From Shewanella dokdonensis (GTDB taxonomy: Bacteria; Pseudomonadota; Gammaproteobacteria; Enterobacterales; Shewanellaceae): a stretch of 64,000 bases of DNA. Below the pieces are notes generated by a model that searched no databases, had not been told where the DNA came from, and saw nothing but the letters and a program-made list of their open reading frames with translations. The position numbers were made by a program, and so were the translations under genes. The stretch spans positions 496,001 through 560,000 of the forward strand of contig NZ_CP074572.1 of NCBI RefSeq assembly GCF_018394335.1, written 5' to 3'. Position 1 is the stretch's first letter. The number at the start of each line of letters is the position of its first letter. This document shows, one piece after another, positions 38,294 to 49,456 of the stretch.

Positions 38294-38644
38294 TCAAACC
38301 GAGAAACTGGCACCACAGCCACAGGTGGTTTTAGCATTCGGGTTTTTGACAAAGAAGCGCGAACCTTCCAGCCCGGAAGTGTAATCCACTTCGCCACCCA
38401 CCAAGTACTGCAAACTCATGGGGTCAACAATCAGCTGTACCCCTTGTTTTTCCACGGTCAAATCACCATCGTTGATCTTTTCATCGAAAGTAAAGCCGTA
38501 CTGAAATCCTGAACAGCCGCCACCGGTCACATAAACCCGCAGTTTAAGTGCACTGTTTTGTTCTTCTTCCAGCAAAGCTTTCACTTTTGCAGCCGCCGCA
38601 TCAGTAAAACGGATGGGCATTGCTGATTCAGCTTGTTCAGTCAT
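38294..38644 (-). CDS. erpA: Iron-sulfur cluster insertion protein ErpA
   Basis: The protein has 116 residues, A-type carrier fold. The three conserved cysteines are in [13 protein letters not shown] and [11 protein letters not shown], and [19 protein letters not shown] is the usual ErpA N-terminus. It hands Fe-S clusters to apo-enzymes in the cytoplasm. It overlaps the end of the upstream coiled-coil protein gene by eight bases, so the two are co-transcribed. Confidence 0.95.
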   Translation of the reverse strand: MTEQAESAMPIRFTDAAAAKVKALLEEEQNSALKLRVYVTGGGCSGFQYGFTFDEKINDGDLTVEKQGVQLIVDPMSLQYLVGGEVDYTSGLEGSRFFVKNPNAKTTCGCGASFSV

Positions 38645-39443
38645 TATTACCTCTTACATCTGGTTGCTGTGGCGAATTATCTAATACCTGACTTTCTTGT
38701 TCAAGTATTATGCTGGAGTCTTTTTCCCCAGTCAGTAATTCGGGCACACTATAATTCTGTTCGGTTTCACCGCCTTTGCTCCAACGGCTAGCAGGGACAA
38801 TCACTTTTGCCAAGATCCGTTGCAGTTCAAAGGATTTGGGGAGCACAAATTCGCTTTCGACGACCTGAAAATACTTAAAGTTGAAATTAAGTTTGCCTTT
38901 ACCAATCAAAGATTCAAGATTGATTTCAGCTTCTTTACCCGCCTTAAGCCCTTGCAATATCACTTCGGCACGGCCTTTTAACGACTGCTTACGTTTCTGC
39001 AGTTGAGTCAGTATCAGGCGTAGGCGATAACTTCCAGCCTTATGCCCCGCTTGTAACTCCATCCCGTTAATTGCCACACCATCAACATTATTATCTGGTG
39101 CCATAATGCTGCGGTAAAAGGCTAGTTCTCGCTCCAACTCCTGTTGCTTTTGATGTTGTTTGGTAAACATCTCCTGCATCTGTTTATTGGACTCTTTTGC
39201 TAGCTGTAATTCAAGGTTGCGACTGGCCAATATTTGTGACTGGCCAGTCAATTCAGCTCTCAATTGATTGATCTTATTAATATTAGATTTATTTGAAGTG
39301 GGACTATTATCCTGCCATAACGACAGCGATAACGCGCCGACAGCAAACGCAATCACTAGCAATGCCAGCAAATATAAGGAGGATGGCCGGATACTTCGCT
39401 CAAGCAACTGCAGGCGAAATAACCAACGGTGATATCTTGCCAT
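38637..39443 (-). CDS. Membrane-anchored coiled-coil protein, DUF6776-like
   Basis: The protein has 268 residues. One membrane helix ([20 protein letters not shown], residues ~21-40) is followed by a long coiled coil ([20 protein letters not shown] ... [15 protein letters not shown]) and a beta-rich C-terminal domain ([20 protein letters not shown]). The topology fits the uncharacterised DUF6776 proteins of gammaproteobacteria; this is pattern recall, not a search. It overlaps erpA and is presumably transcribed with it. The function is unknown. Confidence 0.65.
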   Translation of the reverse strand: MARYHRWLFRLQLLERSIRPSSLYLLALLVIAFAVGALSLSLWQDNSPTSNKSNINKINQLRAELTGQSQILASRNLELQLAKESNKQMQEMFTKQHQKQQELERELAFYRSIMAPDNNVDGVAINGMELQAGHKAGSYRLRLILTQLQKRKQSLKGRAEVILQGLKAGKEAEINLESLIGKGKLNFNFKYFQVVESEFVLPKSFELQRILAKVIVPASRWSKGGETEQNYSVPELLTGEKDSSIILEQESQVLDNSPQQPDVRGNND

Positions 39444-39633
39444 TATCTTACGGCCCCTTTATGCAATTATTAGTAGGAAGAACGACAGTAACCGCTGCTA
39501 AATGTGGCTGTTGGCAATAAAAATTAAAAAGTATGCCGACAATAACGGAACACAAAACAGGATTCTACGGACTTATAGGCTTGCTGGCGAGTCTTCCACA
39601 AACCCGCAGTTGCCTCGCAGCCGTATCACAATC

Positions 39634-41141
39634 TTACGATTTATTGGCAGTATCGGGCTGATCTTCGGCGTTGTTTAACGCTACATCCGCAGCCACCGCA
39701 GTTGCTGCCGCCTCCGCGGGTTCAGCTTCAACAGTAACAACATCTGAGGTAGCAACACTGGCGGCCGCGTTAGCTTCTGCCGCTTTGGCTGCCAATGATT
39801 GTTGCAGTAAAGCCGAGTACAAAGGACTGCCACCCAATGCTTGGGCAATAAAGGTTGCCCCCAAACAGGTAGCGAGTAAAGGTAGAATTAACTGGTAGTT
39901 ATCGGTCATCTCTACCACCAACACTATCCCGGTAACAGGCGCGCGCACCGTAGCAGCAAATAACGCCCCCATGCCGGCCACCGCATAAACACCGGGTTCA
40001 GCAACTAAACCAGGAAATAATCTTGCGGCGATAATACCGTAAGCCAGCCCCAGTAACGTTCCCAATGCCAGCATTGGCGCAAACACACCACCTGGTGCGC
40101 CAGAAGCAAAACAGCCTAGCGTCGCTAGCATCCGCAGCGCGAACAATAAAACCAAGATTGCCCACGCCATAGGCTCACGCACAAAATCTGTAATAAGTGC
40201 GATACCACCACCTGAAAGTGCTGGCACATAAAGCTGAAAAAACGCAAATACGCCGCCGAATAACGCCCCGGTTAAGGTCACTCTCAATAAGCGGTGATTA
40301 TGGTATTTTTAAAGGCGGCCGTTGCCCGCAACACCCAGCGGTTGAAATAAATCCCCACAATACCGAAGATAATCCCGAGTACGACAAACAGCCACAATGA
40401 AGCAAGAGGCGGAATTTTAAACGTCGGGATGTCCATCACCGCGTCCTGCCCACGGAAGAAACGTAGCACTATGGTGGCCATCAGGGTCGCCAACGTGATG
40501 CATTTAAACGAGGTAAAGTTATAGCGGAATTGTGGCCGCATCTCTTCGACGATAAACAGGATCCCTGCTAATGGGGCGTTAAATGCTGCTGCCAAACCAG
40601 CCGCAGCACCAGAAGCAGTTAACACATGTGGCGCATATTGAAAACGTTTAGCCGCTTCGGCACACATACGGCCAACTGCCCCACCGATTTGTACCGAAGG
40701 GCCTTCGCGGCCTAACACCATGCCGGAACTAATGGTACATACCCCGGCGATGAACTTGACCGGCAACACCCGCCACCAGCGAATATCATGTAACCCATCA
40801 AGGGCACCTTCAACATGGGGAATGCCACTGCCTGAGGTCTCGGGAGCAATACGTGCCGTCAACCAAAACCCCAACGCCGCAACGATGGCTCCGGCAATAA
40901 TGACCAAAATTGCCGTTATCCACGCGGGCAGTCCTAGATCATCAAAATAATGGATACGGTAATCCGCCATAAAATGAATGGCGATTTCGAACAGAGATAC
41001 GATCAGACCCGCAATCGCCCCTACCAACGCAGACAACGCCAATAACACCAGATAATCTGGGTGCGTTGTAAAATAGTTAGAACTTAAACGCAGTCTGAGT
41101 TGGGTTCCCGGGTGGAAGTGAAAATCTGGAAACTTAGGCAT
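39634..41141 (-). CDS. clcA: ClcA-type H+/Cl- exchanger, one frameshift
   Basis: The ClC selectivity motifs are all present: GSGIPHVEG, GREGPSVQIGG (with the gating Glu) and GAPGGVFAPMLALG. IEEM-like LFIVEEMRPQFRYNF supplies the internal proton Glu and the C-terminal half has TVRAPVTGIVLVVEMTDNYQ. The frame breaks near 40290-40300; one base restores ...HNHRLLRVTLTGALFGG and a ~502-residue protein. A C-terminal Ala/Glu-rich tail of ~55 residues is unusual. The protein exchanges chloride for protons across the inner membrane and may help acid resistance. Confidence 0.92.
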
Positions 41142-41560
41142 GTGTCTGGATACTTAGCTGTTAGTCAATTTGCCGGAAACGAGGCCGTCACAGGATGCAA
41201 GCGGCCGACTAATGCTAAGGCATACACGGTTAATTCTCCATTTTTTTATGTAATTGCATTAGCTTTCTGTGGTGTAGGCAACATCCAGAACCCTATAGCA
41301 GCAAAATATTTCCAGGTAAAAGTGCCAAATATTTACTTGATTGGTGCTAGCCATTTGTTTTTATTGCCATATGCTATTTTTTAGCCGCGATAACAAGCCA
41401 TTTATCCCAATGTTGCTAACAGTAGTGTTTAGGACAACTTTATGTAATTTTCCGAGACAGATCATTTTCATGATTAGGGTCATCTGTTATAGTTTCGCCT
41501 CAGCCAAACACCCTATAACCTCTGTGTCTCAGCGGCACACCCTACACGGAAACAAGGCTG
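41142..41560. promoter_or_regulatory. Long leader/promoter region between clcA and pyrB
   Basis: A 419-bp gap with no convincing gene (short frames only). It holds the clcA promoter (minus) and the pyrB promoter. An extended -10 TGTTATAGT (TATAGT at 41488-41493) has TTTTCA 17 bases upstream at 41465-41470, giving a plausible sigma-70 promoter with ~65 bases of leader before pyrB. No obvious pyrimidine attenuator hairpin with a U-tract was seen. Confidence 0.5.
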
Positions 41561-42580
41561 ATGAACCAATTCCAGGGATCTCACATCCTGTCTGTAAGCC
41601 AGTTAAATCTGGACAATATTCAAACCATTTTTGACGTTGCCAAACGCATGACTCCATATGCACTACGGGAAAAACGTACCCGAGTGCTCGACGGTGCCAT
41701 CCTCAGTAACCTGTTTTTTGAACCCAGTACCCGTACCCGCGTCAGCTTTGGCTGCGCCTTTGACCTGTTGGGTGGCCGAGTAGCCGAGACTGTCGGCATG
41801 GCCAATTCATCGCTGTCCAAAGGTGAATCGCTGTACGATAGCGCCCGCGTACTGTCTAGCTATTCCGATGTGATTGCCATGCGTCACCCTCAGTCCTTCT
41901 CAGTCAAAGAGTTCGCCGAAGGTTCCCGCGTGCCCGTAATTAACGGCGGCGACGGTGCCAATGAGCACCCAACCCAAGCACTGCTGGATCTGTTTACCAT
42001 TAAAAAAGAGCTGAACAGTAATGGGCTGACCATCAATGGTATGCATATCGCCATGGTGGGTGATTTGAAATTTGGCCGTACCGTGCACTCACTGTCACGC
42101 CTATTGTGCATGTATAAAAACATCAGCTTCACGCTGATTTCACCAAAAGAGTTGGCGATGCCAGACTCTGTGATCGCCGACATTGAAAATGCTGGCCATC
42201 GCGTCACAATTACCGATCAATTGGAAGGTAATTTACATGATGCTGATATTCTGTATCTGACTCGGATCCAGGAAGAGCGCTTCCCGTCTCAAGAAGAAGC
42301 CGATAAGTATCGTGGCAAATTCCGTTTAAACAGTGCCATCTACACCAAAAACTGTAAATCCAATACTGTTATCATGCACCCCCTGCCACGGGATTCCCGG
42401 GCACAGGCCAACGAGCTGGATAACGATCTCAACAACCATCCTTACTTGGCAATTTTCCGCCAGGCGGATAATGGCTTGTTGATCCGTATGGCACTGTTCG
42501 CCCTGACACTCGGCGTTGCCGATCAACTGGAAAAATACGAGTGTCCGGTCAACTGGTATTCACGTAAGGCCGACAGATAA
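41561..42580 (+). CDS. pyrB: Aspartate carbamoyltransferase catalytic subunit
   Basis: The protein has 339 residues with FFEPSTRTRVSF (carbamoyl phosphate site), ANSSLSKGESLYD, MRHP, HPTQALLDLFTI and MHPLPRD. It is the longer Shewanella-type PyrB; no pyrI regulatory gene follows. It catalyses carbamoyl phosphate + aspartate to carbamoyl aspartate in pyrimidine synthesis. The start ATG follows a GGAAACAAGGCTG ribosome region. It is 27 bp upstream of hemL, a pairing typical of Shewanella. Confidence 0.95.
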   Translation: MNQFQGSHILSVSQLNLDNIQTIFDVAKRMTPYALREKRTRVLDGAILSNLFFEPSTRTRVSFGCAFDLLGGRVAETVGMANSSLSKGESLYDSARVLSSYSDVIAMRHPQSFSVKEFAEGSRVPVINGGDGANEHPTQALLDLFTIKKELNSNGLTINGMHIAMVGDLKFGRTVHSLSRLLCMYKNISFTLISPKELAMPDSVIADIENAGHRVTITDQLEGNLHDADILYLTRIQEERFPSQEEADKYRGKFRLNSAIYTKNCKSNTVIMHPLPRDSRAQANELDNDLNNHPYLAIFRQADNGLLIRMALFALTLGVADQLEKYECPVNWYSRKADR

Positions 42581-42607
42581 GTCGGTTATCAACTGTAAGG
42601 AAATGAT

Positions 42608-43891
42608 ATGACCCGTTCTGAAGACCTGTTTGAACAGGCCAAGCAAACTATTCCCGGCGGTGTTAATTCACCGGTGCGCGCCTTTAACGGTGTAGGCGGC
42701 ACGCCACTGTTTATCGACAAGGCCGATGGCGCATACATCTATGACGCCGATGGCAAGGCTTATGTGGATTATGTGGGCTCATGGGGACCGATGATCCTGG
42801 GTCACAATCATCCCAAAATCCGCGAAGCCGTGTTAAACGCTGTAGCAAATGGCTTGTCTTTTGGTGCACCAACCGCACTGGAAGTGGAAATGGCGCAAAA
42901 AGTTCGTGAAATGGTGCCATCCATTGAACAGGTGCGCATGGTAAGTTCAGGCACAGAAGCCACCATGAGTGCTATTCGTCTGGCTCGTGGTTTTACCAAA
43001 CGCGACAAAATCCTCAAGTTTGAAGGGTGTTACCACGGTCATGCCGACTGCCTGCTGGTAAAAGCCGGTTCTGGGGCACTGACTATGGGCCAGCCAAGTT
43101 CTCCAGGGATCCCAGAGGACTTTGCCAAGCATACGCTGACTGCCGAGTACAACAATCTCGATTCAGTGAAAGCTTTGTTCGAACAATATCCGCAGGAGAT
43201 CGCCTGTATCATCGTTGAGCCCGTTGCCGGTAATATGAACTGTGTGCCACCACAACCAGGCTTCTTGCAAGGGTTGCGTGCGATATGTGATGACTACCAA
43301 GCGCTGTTAATCATCGATGAAGTGATGACAGGGTTCCGCGTCTCCAAAGGCGGCGCCCAAGGCTATTATGGCGTAACACCCGATCTCACCACTTTGGGTA
43401 AAGTGATTGGTGGTGGTATGCCAGTGGGCGCGTTTGGCGGCCGTAAAGATGTGATGCAATACATTGCACCAACCGGGCCGGTTTATCAGGCGGGCACGCT
43501 TTCTGGTAACCCCATCGCGATGAGTGCCGGCCTGGCGCAACTGGAAGCGTTATGTGAACCTGGGATCTATGAAGCGCTGGCAGAAAAAACCAAACGTGTC
43601 GCAGAAGGCATCAAGGCGGCTGCGGCCAAACATGGCATATCAATGGCGGTAAACTACGTAGGTGGCATGTTCGGTCTGTTCTTCACCGATGCTCCAGAAG
43701 TCACCAACTTTGCACAAGTCACCAAGTGCAATGTCGAGCAGTTTAAAGTGTTTTATCACGGTATGCTGGATGAAGGTGTGTACTTGGCACCGAGTGCTTT
43801 TGAAGCAGGCTTCTTGTCGCTGGCTCACGGTGACCAAGAGATTGCTGCCACCTTGGCTGCCGCAGATAAAGTATTTGCCAGTATGAAATAA
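42608..43891 (+). CDS. hemL: Glutamate-1-semialdehyde 2,1-aminomutase
   Basis: The protein has 427 residues. It is a class III PLP aminotransferase: [58 protein letters not shown] and the PLP lysine in [18 protein letters not shown]. It converts glutamate-1-semialdehyde to 5-aminolevulinate for heme. TAAGGA precedes the ATG. It may be co-transcribed with pyrB and ends at a clear terminator. A good heme supply suits an organism with multiheme cytochromes. Confidence 0.97.
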   Translation: MTRSEDLFEQAKQTIPGGVNSPVRAFNGVGGTPLFIDKADGAYIYDADGKAYVDYVGSWGPMILGHNHPKIREAVLNAVANGLSFGAPTALEVEMAQKVREMVPSIEQVRMVSSGTEATMSAIRLARGFTKRDKILKFEGCYHGHADCLLVKAGSGALTMGQPSSPGIPEDFAKHTLTAEYNNLDSVKALFEQYPQEIACIIVEPVAGNMNCVPPQPGFLQGLRAICDDYQALLIIDEVMTGFRVSKGGAQGYYGVTPDLTTLGKVIGGGMPVGAFGGRKDVMQYIAPTGPVYQAGTLSGNPIAMSAGLAQLEALCEPGIYEALAEKTKRVAEGIKAAAAKHGISMAVNYVGGMFGLFFTDAPEVTNFAQVTKCNVEQFKVFYHGMLDEGVYLAPSAFEAGFLSLAHGDQEIAATLAAADKVFASMK

Positions 43892-43911
43892 TTCATACCA
43901 TTGACTGAGAA

Positions 43912-43937
43912 GACGGGGCGTTGTGTCCCGTTTTTTT
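43912..43937 (+). terminator. Terminator after hemL
   Basis: ACGGG and CCCGT form a short GC-rich stem around GCGTTGTGT, followed by seven T. It starts about 20 bp after the hemL stop. The ~250 bp from here to nhaD contain no visible gene. Confidence 0.75.
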
Positions 43938-44185
43938 ATGGCATGCCGTTGCCATCATGATGCACGGCTAACACCGCTAAGAGCCCCGCCGTAATAGTAA
44001 CGCTACAGGATATATCAGCGCCTACAACCAATACCACCCGACCAAAGTCCCATCATTTCTAGGGAGTTAGCAGATTGCAACCCCGCCTGCAATGTGTTCA
44101 GATCTGTGCGCTTTATCACACTAACCTTAATTAAAGCTTGATAGCCAACTGACTAGGCTGGCGCTGATTCTGGCAGGGACGACCC

Positions 44186-45433
44186 ATGCTGCACACTTTT
44201 TTACTCATTCTGGCAGTGCTGGCACTGCTTAGCATTATTTTTGAAGAAGTCACTCACATCAACAAGGCGAAAACCACGCTGTTTTTAGGTTGCATCTCAT
44301 GGATTGCCTTGTTCGTTGCGGCAGGCGACAGCACTCATCAACGGCTGATCCAGCAACGGTTATCCGAAAACCTGTTGGAAATCGCTACGTTATGGTTGTT
44401 TTTAATGTCAACCATGACCTTTGTTGCCTACCTGAACGCTAAGGGCATGATCCAGATAATCGTTGCCAAGCTGTTTCCACAACAGATCAGCGTCAGGATG
44501 CTGATGATCCAAGTGGCCCTGTTCTCACTCGGGCTCTCGGCTATCTGTGACAATGTCACGGCAACGTTAGTGTCACTAGGACTATTAACGACTTTCCAGC
44601 TCGACAGCCATCTTAAACGGCGGATGGCGGTACTGATTATTTTTGCGGTTAACTCTGGCGGAGTGTCATTGATCACTGGTGACGTAACTACCCTGATGAT
44701 TTTTTTGGATGGGCATGTGCACATGGTAGATCTGCTGTTGCTGGTGATCCCGGCAGCAGTGGCGGTTATTTTACTGGCCATTTTGTTCTCGCTGAGTGCC
44801 AAAGGCACAGTCACCGCCGCACCAGTACAACAGCAATATGAAACAGTTGACCTGGTCATCGCACTGATTTTCATCAGCACCATCATCCTGACGATGCTAC
44901 TTAATATCTTATTTGGTATTCCGCCGGTGCTTACCTTTCTTAGCGGATTATCGGTGATGTTTCTGGTGGGTAAAACGGTTCACACCGATACCGAAGAGAT
45001 CCGCATCCTCGAATATATTCGCCAAGTGGAATACGACACCCTACTGTTTTTCTTGGGGATCCTGTTACTGGTGGGGATGCTCAAAGAGATTGGTGTACTC
45101 GATCAACTCGCACAAGTTTATGCGGGACATAATCCAGATATTGCCAATTTTGTCACCGGTATGGGGTCAGCGCTGCTGGATAACGTGCCACTGACAGCCG
45201 CCCTGCTTAAAGCCGATCCACAGTTAGAACTGTCTGGCTGGTTAGGGCTGACTTATGCGGTGGGCGTTGGCGGTTCCTTGCTGGTAATCGGTTCAGCTTC
45301 GGGCATTATTGCCATGAGCAAGGTTAAAGAGCTGACGTTTGTTTCCTATCTTAAATATGTACCACCACTGTTGCTGTCATACTGCACTGGCTATGGCCTG
45401 ACACTATTATTAGGGCATTATCTTAATCACTGA
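44186..45433 (+). CDS. nhaD: Na+/H+ antiporter, NhaD type
   Basis: The protein has 415 residues with 11-13 membrane helices. Ion-site-type motifs of NhaD are visible: FEEVTHINKAKTTLF near the N-terminus, SAICDNVTATLVSLGL, NSGGVSLITGDVTTLMIF and LLDNVPLTAALL, with the charged Asp and Asn residues in the helices. It belongs to the ion transporter superfamily and expels Na+ (or Li+) in exchange for protons, as expected for a marine or brackish organism. It is monocistronic, ending at a bidirectional terminator. Confidence 0.88.
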   Translation: MLHTFLLILAVLALLSIIFEEVTHINKAKTTLFLGCISWIALFVAAGDSTHQRLIQQRLSENLLEIATLWLFLMSTMTFVAYLNAKGMIQIIVAKLFPQQISVRMLMIQVALFSLGLSAICDNVTATLVSLGLLTTFQLDSHLKRRMAVLIIFAVNSGGVSLITGDVTTLMIFLDGHVHMVDLLLLVIPAAVAVILLAILFSLSAKGTVTAAPVQQQYETVDLVIALIFISTIILTMLLNILFGIPPVLTFLSGLSVMFLVGKTVHTDTEEIRILEYIRQVEYDTLLFFLGILLLVGMLKEIGVLDQLAQVYAGHNPDIANFVTGMGSALLDNVPLTAALLKADPQLELSGWLGLTYAVGVGGSLLVIGSASGIIAMSKVKELTFVSYLKYVPPLLLSYCTGYGLTLLLGHYLNH

Positions 45434-45455
45434 AAATGCCCCATATCCGCAAGAG

Positions 45456-45480
45456 AAAAGGCGCTTAACCGCGCCTTTTT
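45456..45480. terminator. Bidirectional terminator between nhaD and gspB
   Basis: AAAAGGCGC pairs with GCGCCTTTT around TTAACC, with T-rich ends on both strands. It lies between the convergent nhaD and gspB genes. Confidence 0.85.
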
Positions 45481-45485
45481 CATCA

Positions 45486-46445
45486 TTAAATCGCCGGGAC
45501 TTTAAAGTGCGTCCCTTGAATATCCAGCACCACATCACGTGGCCGGATCTCAATAATCTTGAGCTTTCCCTTAATCTTGTCGCCTTCCTGTAACTCCTTG
45601 CCGTCCACATTCAGCCAACGCTTAGCAGGATCTGTTGCGTACATATGCGCGGTAATATTGAATTCTGGCACCTGTAGCTGCAAGCTGGCGGGCAAGTTAC
45701 CATATGAAGGATATTGCAGGTTCTGTGGTTTCGGTACCGGTTGTTCATCAGTCGGTGTAATCGGCTTATCAATCGCGTTACGCCGCTCGACTTCACTCAA
45801 CGCCGCCTGAAACTTGGCAATCAAAGCCTGCTGGTCATCCTGTGCAGGTTGCGGTTGATCCTCCAGGCCATTCTCATCTGCGGCTGTCTGTACTTCACTT
45901 TTCAGCTCTTTTAGCGCTTGCAATCCCCGTTGATTTGGCTGAGCGCCGAGAATAATCGGTTCATTGCCATCGTCAGCCGCCACACTTGCAGTTGCCTGTG
46001 GTTGAGGTTGGGCGTTAGATGTTGGCACCGCCGCCGTTGTGGTGTCATTTGGCTGGGGCTGGGGTTGCGGCACCACCGGAGCACTGTACTGTGGCATTGG
46101 CAACGGCTGCGCGATAGGTAAAGCCGCACGGCCGGCGACCCGAACCTCAGGTTCAGTTGCAGAATCTTTGACAACCGCCTCATTAATAAGCGGTTTGCGG
46201 GTATCCACCGCTGACACTTGCGGTGTGGATGTTGGCACTATCGCTGGGGACTGAGCCTGCCACAGTTGCCAAGCAAACGCCAATGCGCCGCCAACAGCCA
46301 AAGCAGCCACAACCGCCAATGCAATTGGCAACCAGGGGAACGCTGCTGGCGTTTCTACAGGGAAACGAGGGGCCAAGACCGGATCGAGATTATCATCCAG
46401 TTGTTGTTGCTTGGCTCGGGTGACCGCGTCTAACAGAATTGACAT
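45486..46445 (-). CDS. gspB: Type II secretion assembly protein GspB/ExeB
   Basis: The protein has 319 residues. It begins MSILLDAVTRAKQQQLDD, the conserved cytoplasmic start of ExeB-type proteins, followed by one membrane helix (LPIALAVVAALAVGGALAFA), a long Pro/Gln/Thr-rich periplasmic linker and a C-terminal T2SSB domain (FNITAHMYATDPAKRWLNVD ... KIKGKLKIIEIRPRDVVLDI). With ExeA it helps insert the GspD secretin through the peptidoglycan. It directly abuts exeA, whose stop overlaps its start. Confidence 0.92.
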   Translation of the reverse strand: MSILLDAVTRAKQQQLDDNLDPVLAPRFPVETPAAFPWLPIALAVVAALAVGGALAFAWQLWQAQSPAIVPTSTPQVSAVDTRKPLINEAVVKDSATEPEVRVAGRAALPIAQPLPMPQYSAPVVPQPQPQPNDTTTAAVPTSNAQPQPQATASVAADDGNEPIILGAQPNQRGLQALKELKSEVQTAADENGLEDQPQPAQDDQQALIAKFQAALSEVERRNAIDKPITPTDEQPVPKPQNLQYPSYGNLPASLQLQVPEFNITAHMYATDPAKRWLNVDGKELQEGDKIKGKLKIIEIRPRDVVLDIQGTHFKVPAI

Positions 46446-48049
46446 CAGCGAACGCCTCCGCTTTGCAGCACTGGGCCAAGATTATGCTGATAGATACTCA
46501 GTTGTGCGAGTGTTGCCAAAGACGCATTGCTATCAACAGCTAAGCCATGTTGCCGCTGGAACGCCTTGAGTTCCTGTTCCAACTCAGTATCAAAGTAGCT
46601 CATCACCCGCGGTTGCCGTTGCGCTGCTGTCGCCAAAGCGTTTTCCAGCCATTGTACTTTTTCAAGGCTAGACACTGGCGTGATGGCCTGTTGCGCCTGT
46701 TCAGGTGGCTGCCACAATAACTCATACATGCCACTGAAGTGCTGATTGAACCAATCCATGCTCACCCAGAACTGCTGCTCGCCCAATTGCAGCAGCAGTT
46801 GTTGCGCGTTGCTGGCAACTAGCGTCCCATAAAATGCTTTACCTGCATCGTCAGTGAGATACACCACTGCCGGATAATTCAGTTGTTGCAGCGAACTCAA
46901 GTTTCCTTGCTGTTGAAAACACGCCATGCCCAATTGGCTGGCGGATTGGCAAGCAGAAACGCCCGCATAAGGAGCTTTATTCCATAAACCAAATAAGGCA
47001 GCAAAGGCTGTATCTATATCACGGCTCTTATCGATAGCGCCGTTTAATACCCGCTCGGTCAAATCAGCCTGTTTATTAGCCTGCACAGCTGCTGGCTTGG
47101 CAGGGGTCAACGCCACTGTGTTTTCTGAGGCTTGTGCCTGATTCATCGCCTGGTGATAGTTCAACCAGTAATATCCGCCACCGAAGGCCACGACCACCAC
47201 TAATGCAGCAGATAATGGCAGCCACCAGCGACGTTTTTGTGGTAATTCGCCGAGCACTTCGGCCGCCGCCGCATTCACCATCTTCCTATCAATAGGCGTT
47301 TTTGACTGGCCATAGCCAGCCATGAGCGCGCGTTCGCACAACAAGTTAATGATGCGGGGAATGCCGCCACTAAAGCGGTGTAATGCGCGAATCGCCCCTT
47401 TGTTGAACAAAGGTTCCATCCGCCCGGCGACCTGCAACCTGTGTTGCACATATAGCGCGACTTCCTGCTCAGTTAACGGCAACAAGTGATAGCGCGCCGT
47501 AATACGTTGCGCTAGCTGCCGCAATTCCTGCCGTTTCAGTAGTTGTTGTAATTCAGGCTGACCGATAAGAATGACCTGCAACAACTTTTTGGTATCGGTT
47601 TCTAGGTTGGTCAGCAAGCGCAGTTGCTCCAGCACTTCTGGACGCAGATGCTGCGCTTCATCAATGATCATGACGGTGTTTCTGCCCGCCTGATGATTAT
47701 TGAGCAGAAAACGGCTGATAAGGTCGGTAAGCTGCTTGAGTGTGGGGGTTTCGCCGTAGTGAATACCTAACTCATCACACAAGGTTGCCAGCAACTCAGC
47801 TTCTGTCAGTGACGGGTTCAGAATAAAAGCTGTGTCAGTATTCTCCGGCAGTTGTCGCAACAGACAACGCGACACCGTGGTTTTACCGGTGCCAACTTCA
47901 CCAGTCAACAATACAAACCCACCGGTTTCGCCCAGACCATATTTCAGGTGTGCCAACGCTTCCCGATGACGATCACTTAAAAACAGGTAACTGGGGTTGG
48001 GAGCAATGGAAAACGGGTTATCACTCAGTCCGTAAAACGCCTTGTACAT
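46445..48049 (-). CDS. gspA: ExeA-type ATPase (GspA), AAA and peptidoglycan-binding
   Basis: The protein has 534 residues. It begins MYKAFYGLSDNPFSIAPNPS, typical for ExeA. An AAA domain follows with Walker A TGEVGTGKTT, Walker B VMIIDEAQHL and GGIPRIINLLCE. A membrane helix (LPLSAALVVVVAFGGGYYWL, ~residue 280-300) separates it from a periplasmic part with a peptidase C39-like region and a peptidoglycan-binding motif near the end (AFQRQHGLAVDSNASLATLA). It forms the ExeAB complex for type II secretin assembly. Confidence 0.92.
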   Translation of the reverse strand: MYKAFYGLSDNPFSIAPNPSYLFLSDRHREALAHLKYGLGETGGFVLLTGEVGTGKTTVSRCLLRQLPENTDTAFILNPSLTEAELLATLCDELGIHYGETPTLKQLTDLISRFLLNNHQAGRNTVMIIDEAQHLRPEVLEQLRLLTNLETDTKKLLQVILIGQPELQQLLKRQELRQLAQRITARYHLLPLTEQEVALYVQHRLQVAGRMEPLFNKGAIRALHRFSGGIPRIINLLCERALMAGYGQSKTPIDRKMVNAAAAEVLGELPQKRRWWLPLSAALVVVVAFGGGYYWLNYHQAMNQAQASENTVALTPAKPAAVQANKQADLTERVLNGAIDKSRDIDTAFAALFGLWNKAPYAGVSACQSASQLGMACFQQQGNLSSLQQLNYPAVVYLTDDAGKAFYGTLVASNAQQLLLQLGEQQFWVSMDWFNQHFSGMYELLWQPPEQAQQAITPVSSLEKVQWLENALATAAQRQPRVMSYFDTELEQELKAFQRQHGLAVDSNASLATLAQLSIYQHNLGPVLQSGGVR

Positions 48050-48211
48050 GAGCTCGGCAATCCTTGGTTGAAAGAGACAGCCCAGTGTAAGACAAGGCGG
48101 ATGTTTGTCAAAACCTCCAGAGGGGAATTGTGTGATCGCTCGATGAAGTCCACAGCAATCATTGCTCGTGTTATCCTCTGCAGATACGAATTAGTGAAGG
48201 ATTTAGGGTAA

Positions 48212-49456
48212 GTGCAGATATATCTGGTTGGCGGCGCAGTACGCGATCAAATGCTGGGGTTGGCCGTTAAAGATCAAGATCATGTCGTGGTAGGAGCAAC
48301 CGAGCAGCAAATGCTAGCACTTGGCTATCGTCAAGTGGGTAAAGATTTTCCGGTATTTCTGCATCCACAAACGCAAGAAGAATATGCCCTCGCACGTACT
48401 GAACGCAAAACCGGACGCGGTTACGGCGGTTTTAGCTGTTATGCCAGCCCGGATGTTACGCTTGAACAGGACTTGCTAAGACGCGATCTCACCATTAACG
48501 CCATGGCCTTGGATGCTGATGGCAAACTGTACGATCCCTTCAACGGCCAGCAGGACATACAACAACGTATCCTGCGCCATGTTTCACCTGCATTTGTTGA
48601 AGACCCATTGCGAGTACTGCGAGTTGCGCGCTTTGCCGCACGTTTTGCCCCGCAAGGCTTCACCATCGCCACCGAAACCCTCGCGCTGATGCAACAGATT
48701 GCCGACAGTGGAGAACTACAGGCCTTGACCGCCGAAAGAGTATGGCAAGAACTGGAAAAAGTCTTGCACGGCGCTGAACCGCAGGTCTTTTTTGAAGTGC
48801 TGCGCAGCTGCAATGCCCTGCAACCATTAATGCCAGAACTGGATGCATTGTTTGGGATACCGCAGCCGGCTAAGTGGCACCCAGAAATTGACACCGGCAT
48901 CCACACCATGATGGCTCTCAAACAGGCCGCCAAGCTGACGCCGGATACGCAAGTACGCTTCGCAACGTTAATACATGATTTGGGCAAAGCGCTGACACCG
49001 AAAGAACTGTTGCCAAAACATCATGGTCACGGTCAGCGAGGACTTGCCCCTATCCGTCAGTTATGTGAACGTTTGCGGGTGCCCGCCGAATATCGGGACT
49101 TGGCACTACTCGCCAGCGATCAACACCAGAATATTCACATACTGGCGGAGTTGCGCCCGGAAACCATACTGAAATTGTTCGACAAAGCCGATTTCTGGCG
49201 CAAACCACATCGCTTAAAACAACTGGCCTTAATATGTCAGGCTGACGCCACTGGTCGGTTGGGATTGGAGCAGCAAGACTATCCCCAAGCCAGACTGTTA
49301 CAGCAGCTGTTTGACGCTGCCATCACAGTTAATGTGCAACCAATTATTGATGCCGGATATCAAGGAGCGGCTATTCGTGAACAGCTAAACCTGCAGCGTC
49401 TGGAAAAAATCAGTCTTGTTAAGCAAAACTACGTAAAAAATGGCACAATTTGTTAG
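48212..49456 (+). CDS. cca: Multifunctional CCA tRNA nucleotidyltransferase
   Basis: The protein has 414 residues, starting at GTG with AGGG before it. The nucleotidyltransferase motif is [23 protein letters not shown], followed by [25 protein letters not shown] and ERVWQELEK. The C-terminal HD phosphohydrolase domain is present (HTMMALKQ and LIHDLGK), as in the E. coli-type long enzyme. It adds or repairs CCA at tRNA 3' ends; the HD domain gives phosphatase and phosphodiesterase activity. It is divergent from gspA. Confidence 0.95.
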   Translation: MQIYLVGGAVRDQMLGLAVKDQDHVVVGATEQQMLALGYRQVGKDFPVFLHPQTQEEYALARTERKTGRGYGGFSCYASPDVTLEQDLLRRDLTINAMALDADGKLYDPFNGQQDIQQRILRHVSPAFVEDPLRVLRVARFAARFAPQGFTIATETLALMQQIADSGELQALTAERVWQELEKVLHGAEPQVFFEVLRSCNALQPLMPELDALFGIPQPAKWHPEIDTGIHTMMALKQAAKLTPDTQVRFATLIHDLGKALTPKELLPKHHGHGQRGLAPIRQLCERLRVPAEYRDLALLASDQHQNIHILAELRPETILKLFDKADFWRKPHRLKQLALICQADATGRLGLEQQDYPQARLLQQLFDAAITVNVQPIIDAGYQGAAIREQLNLQRLEKISLVKQNYVKNGTIC

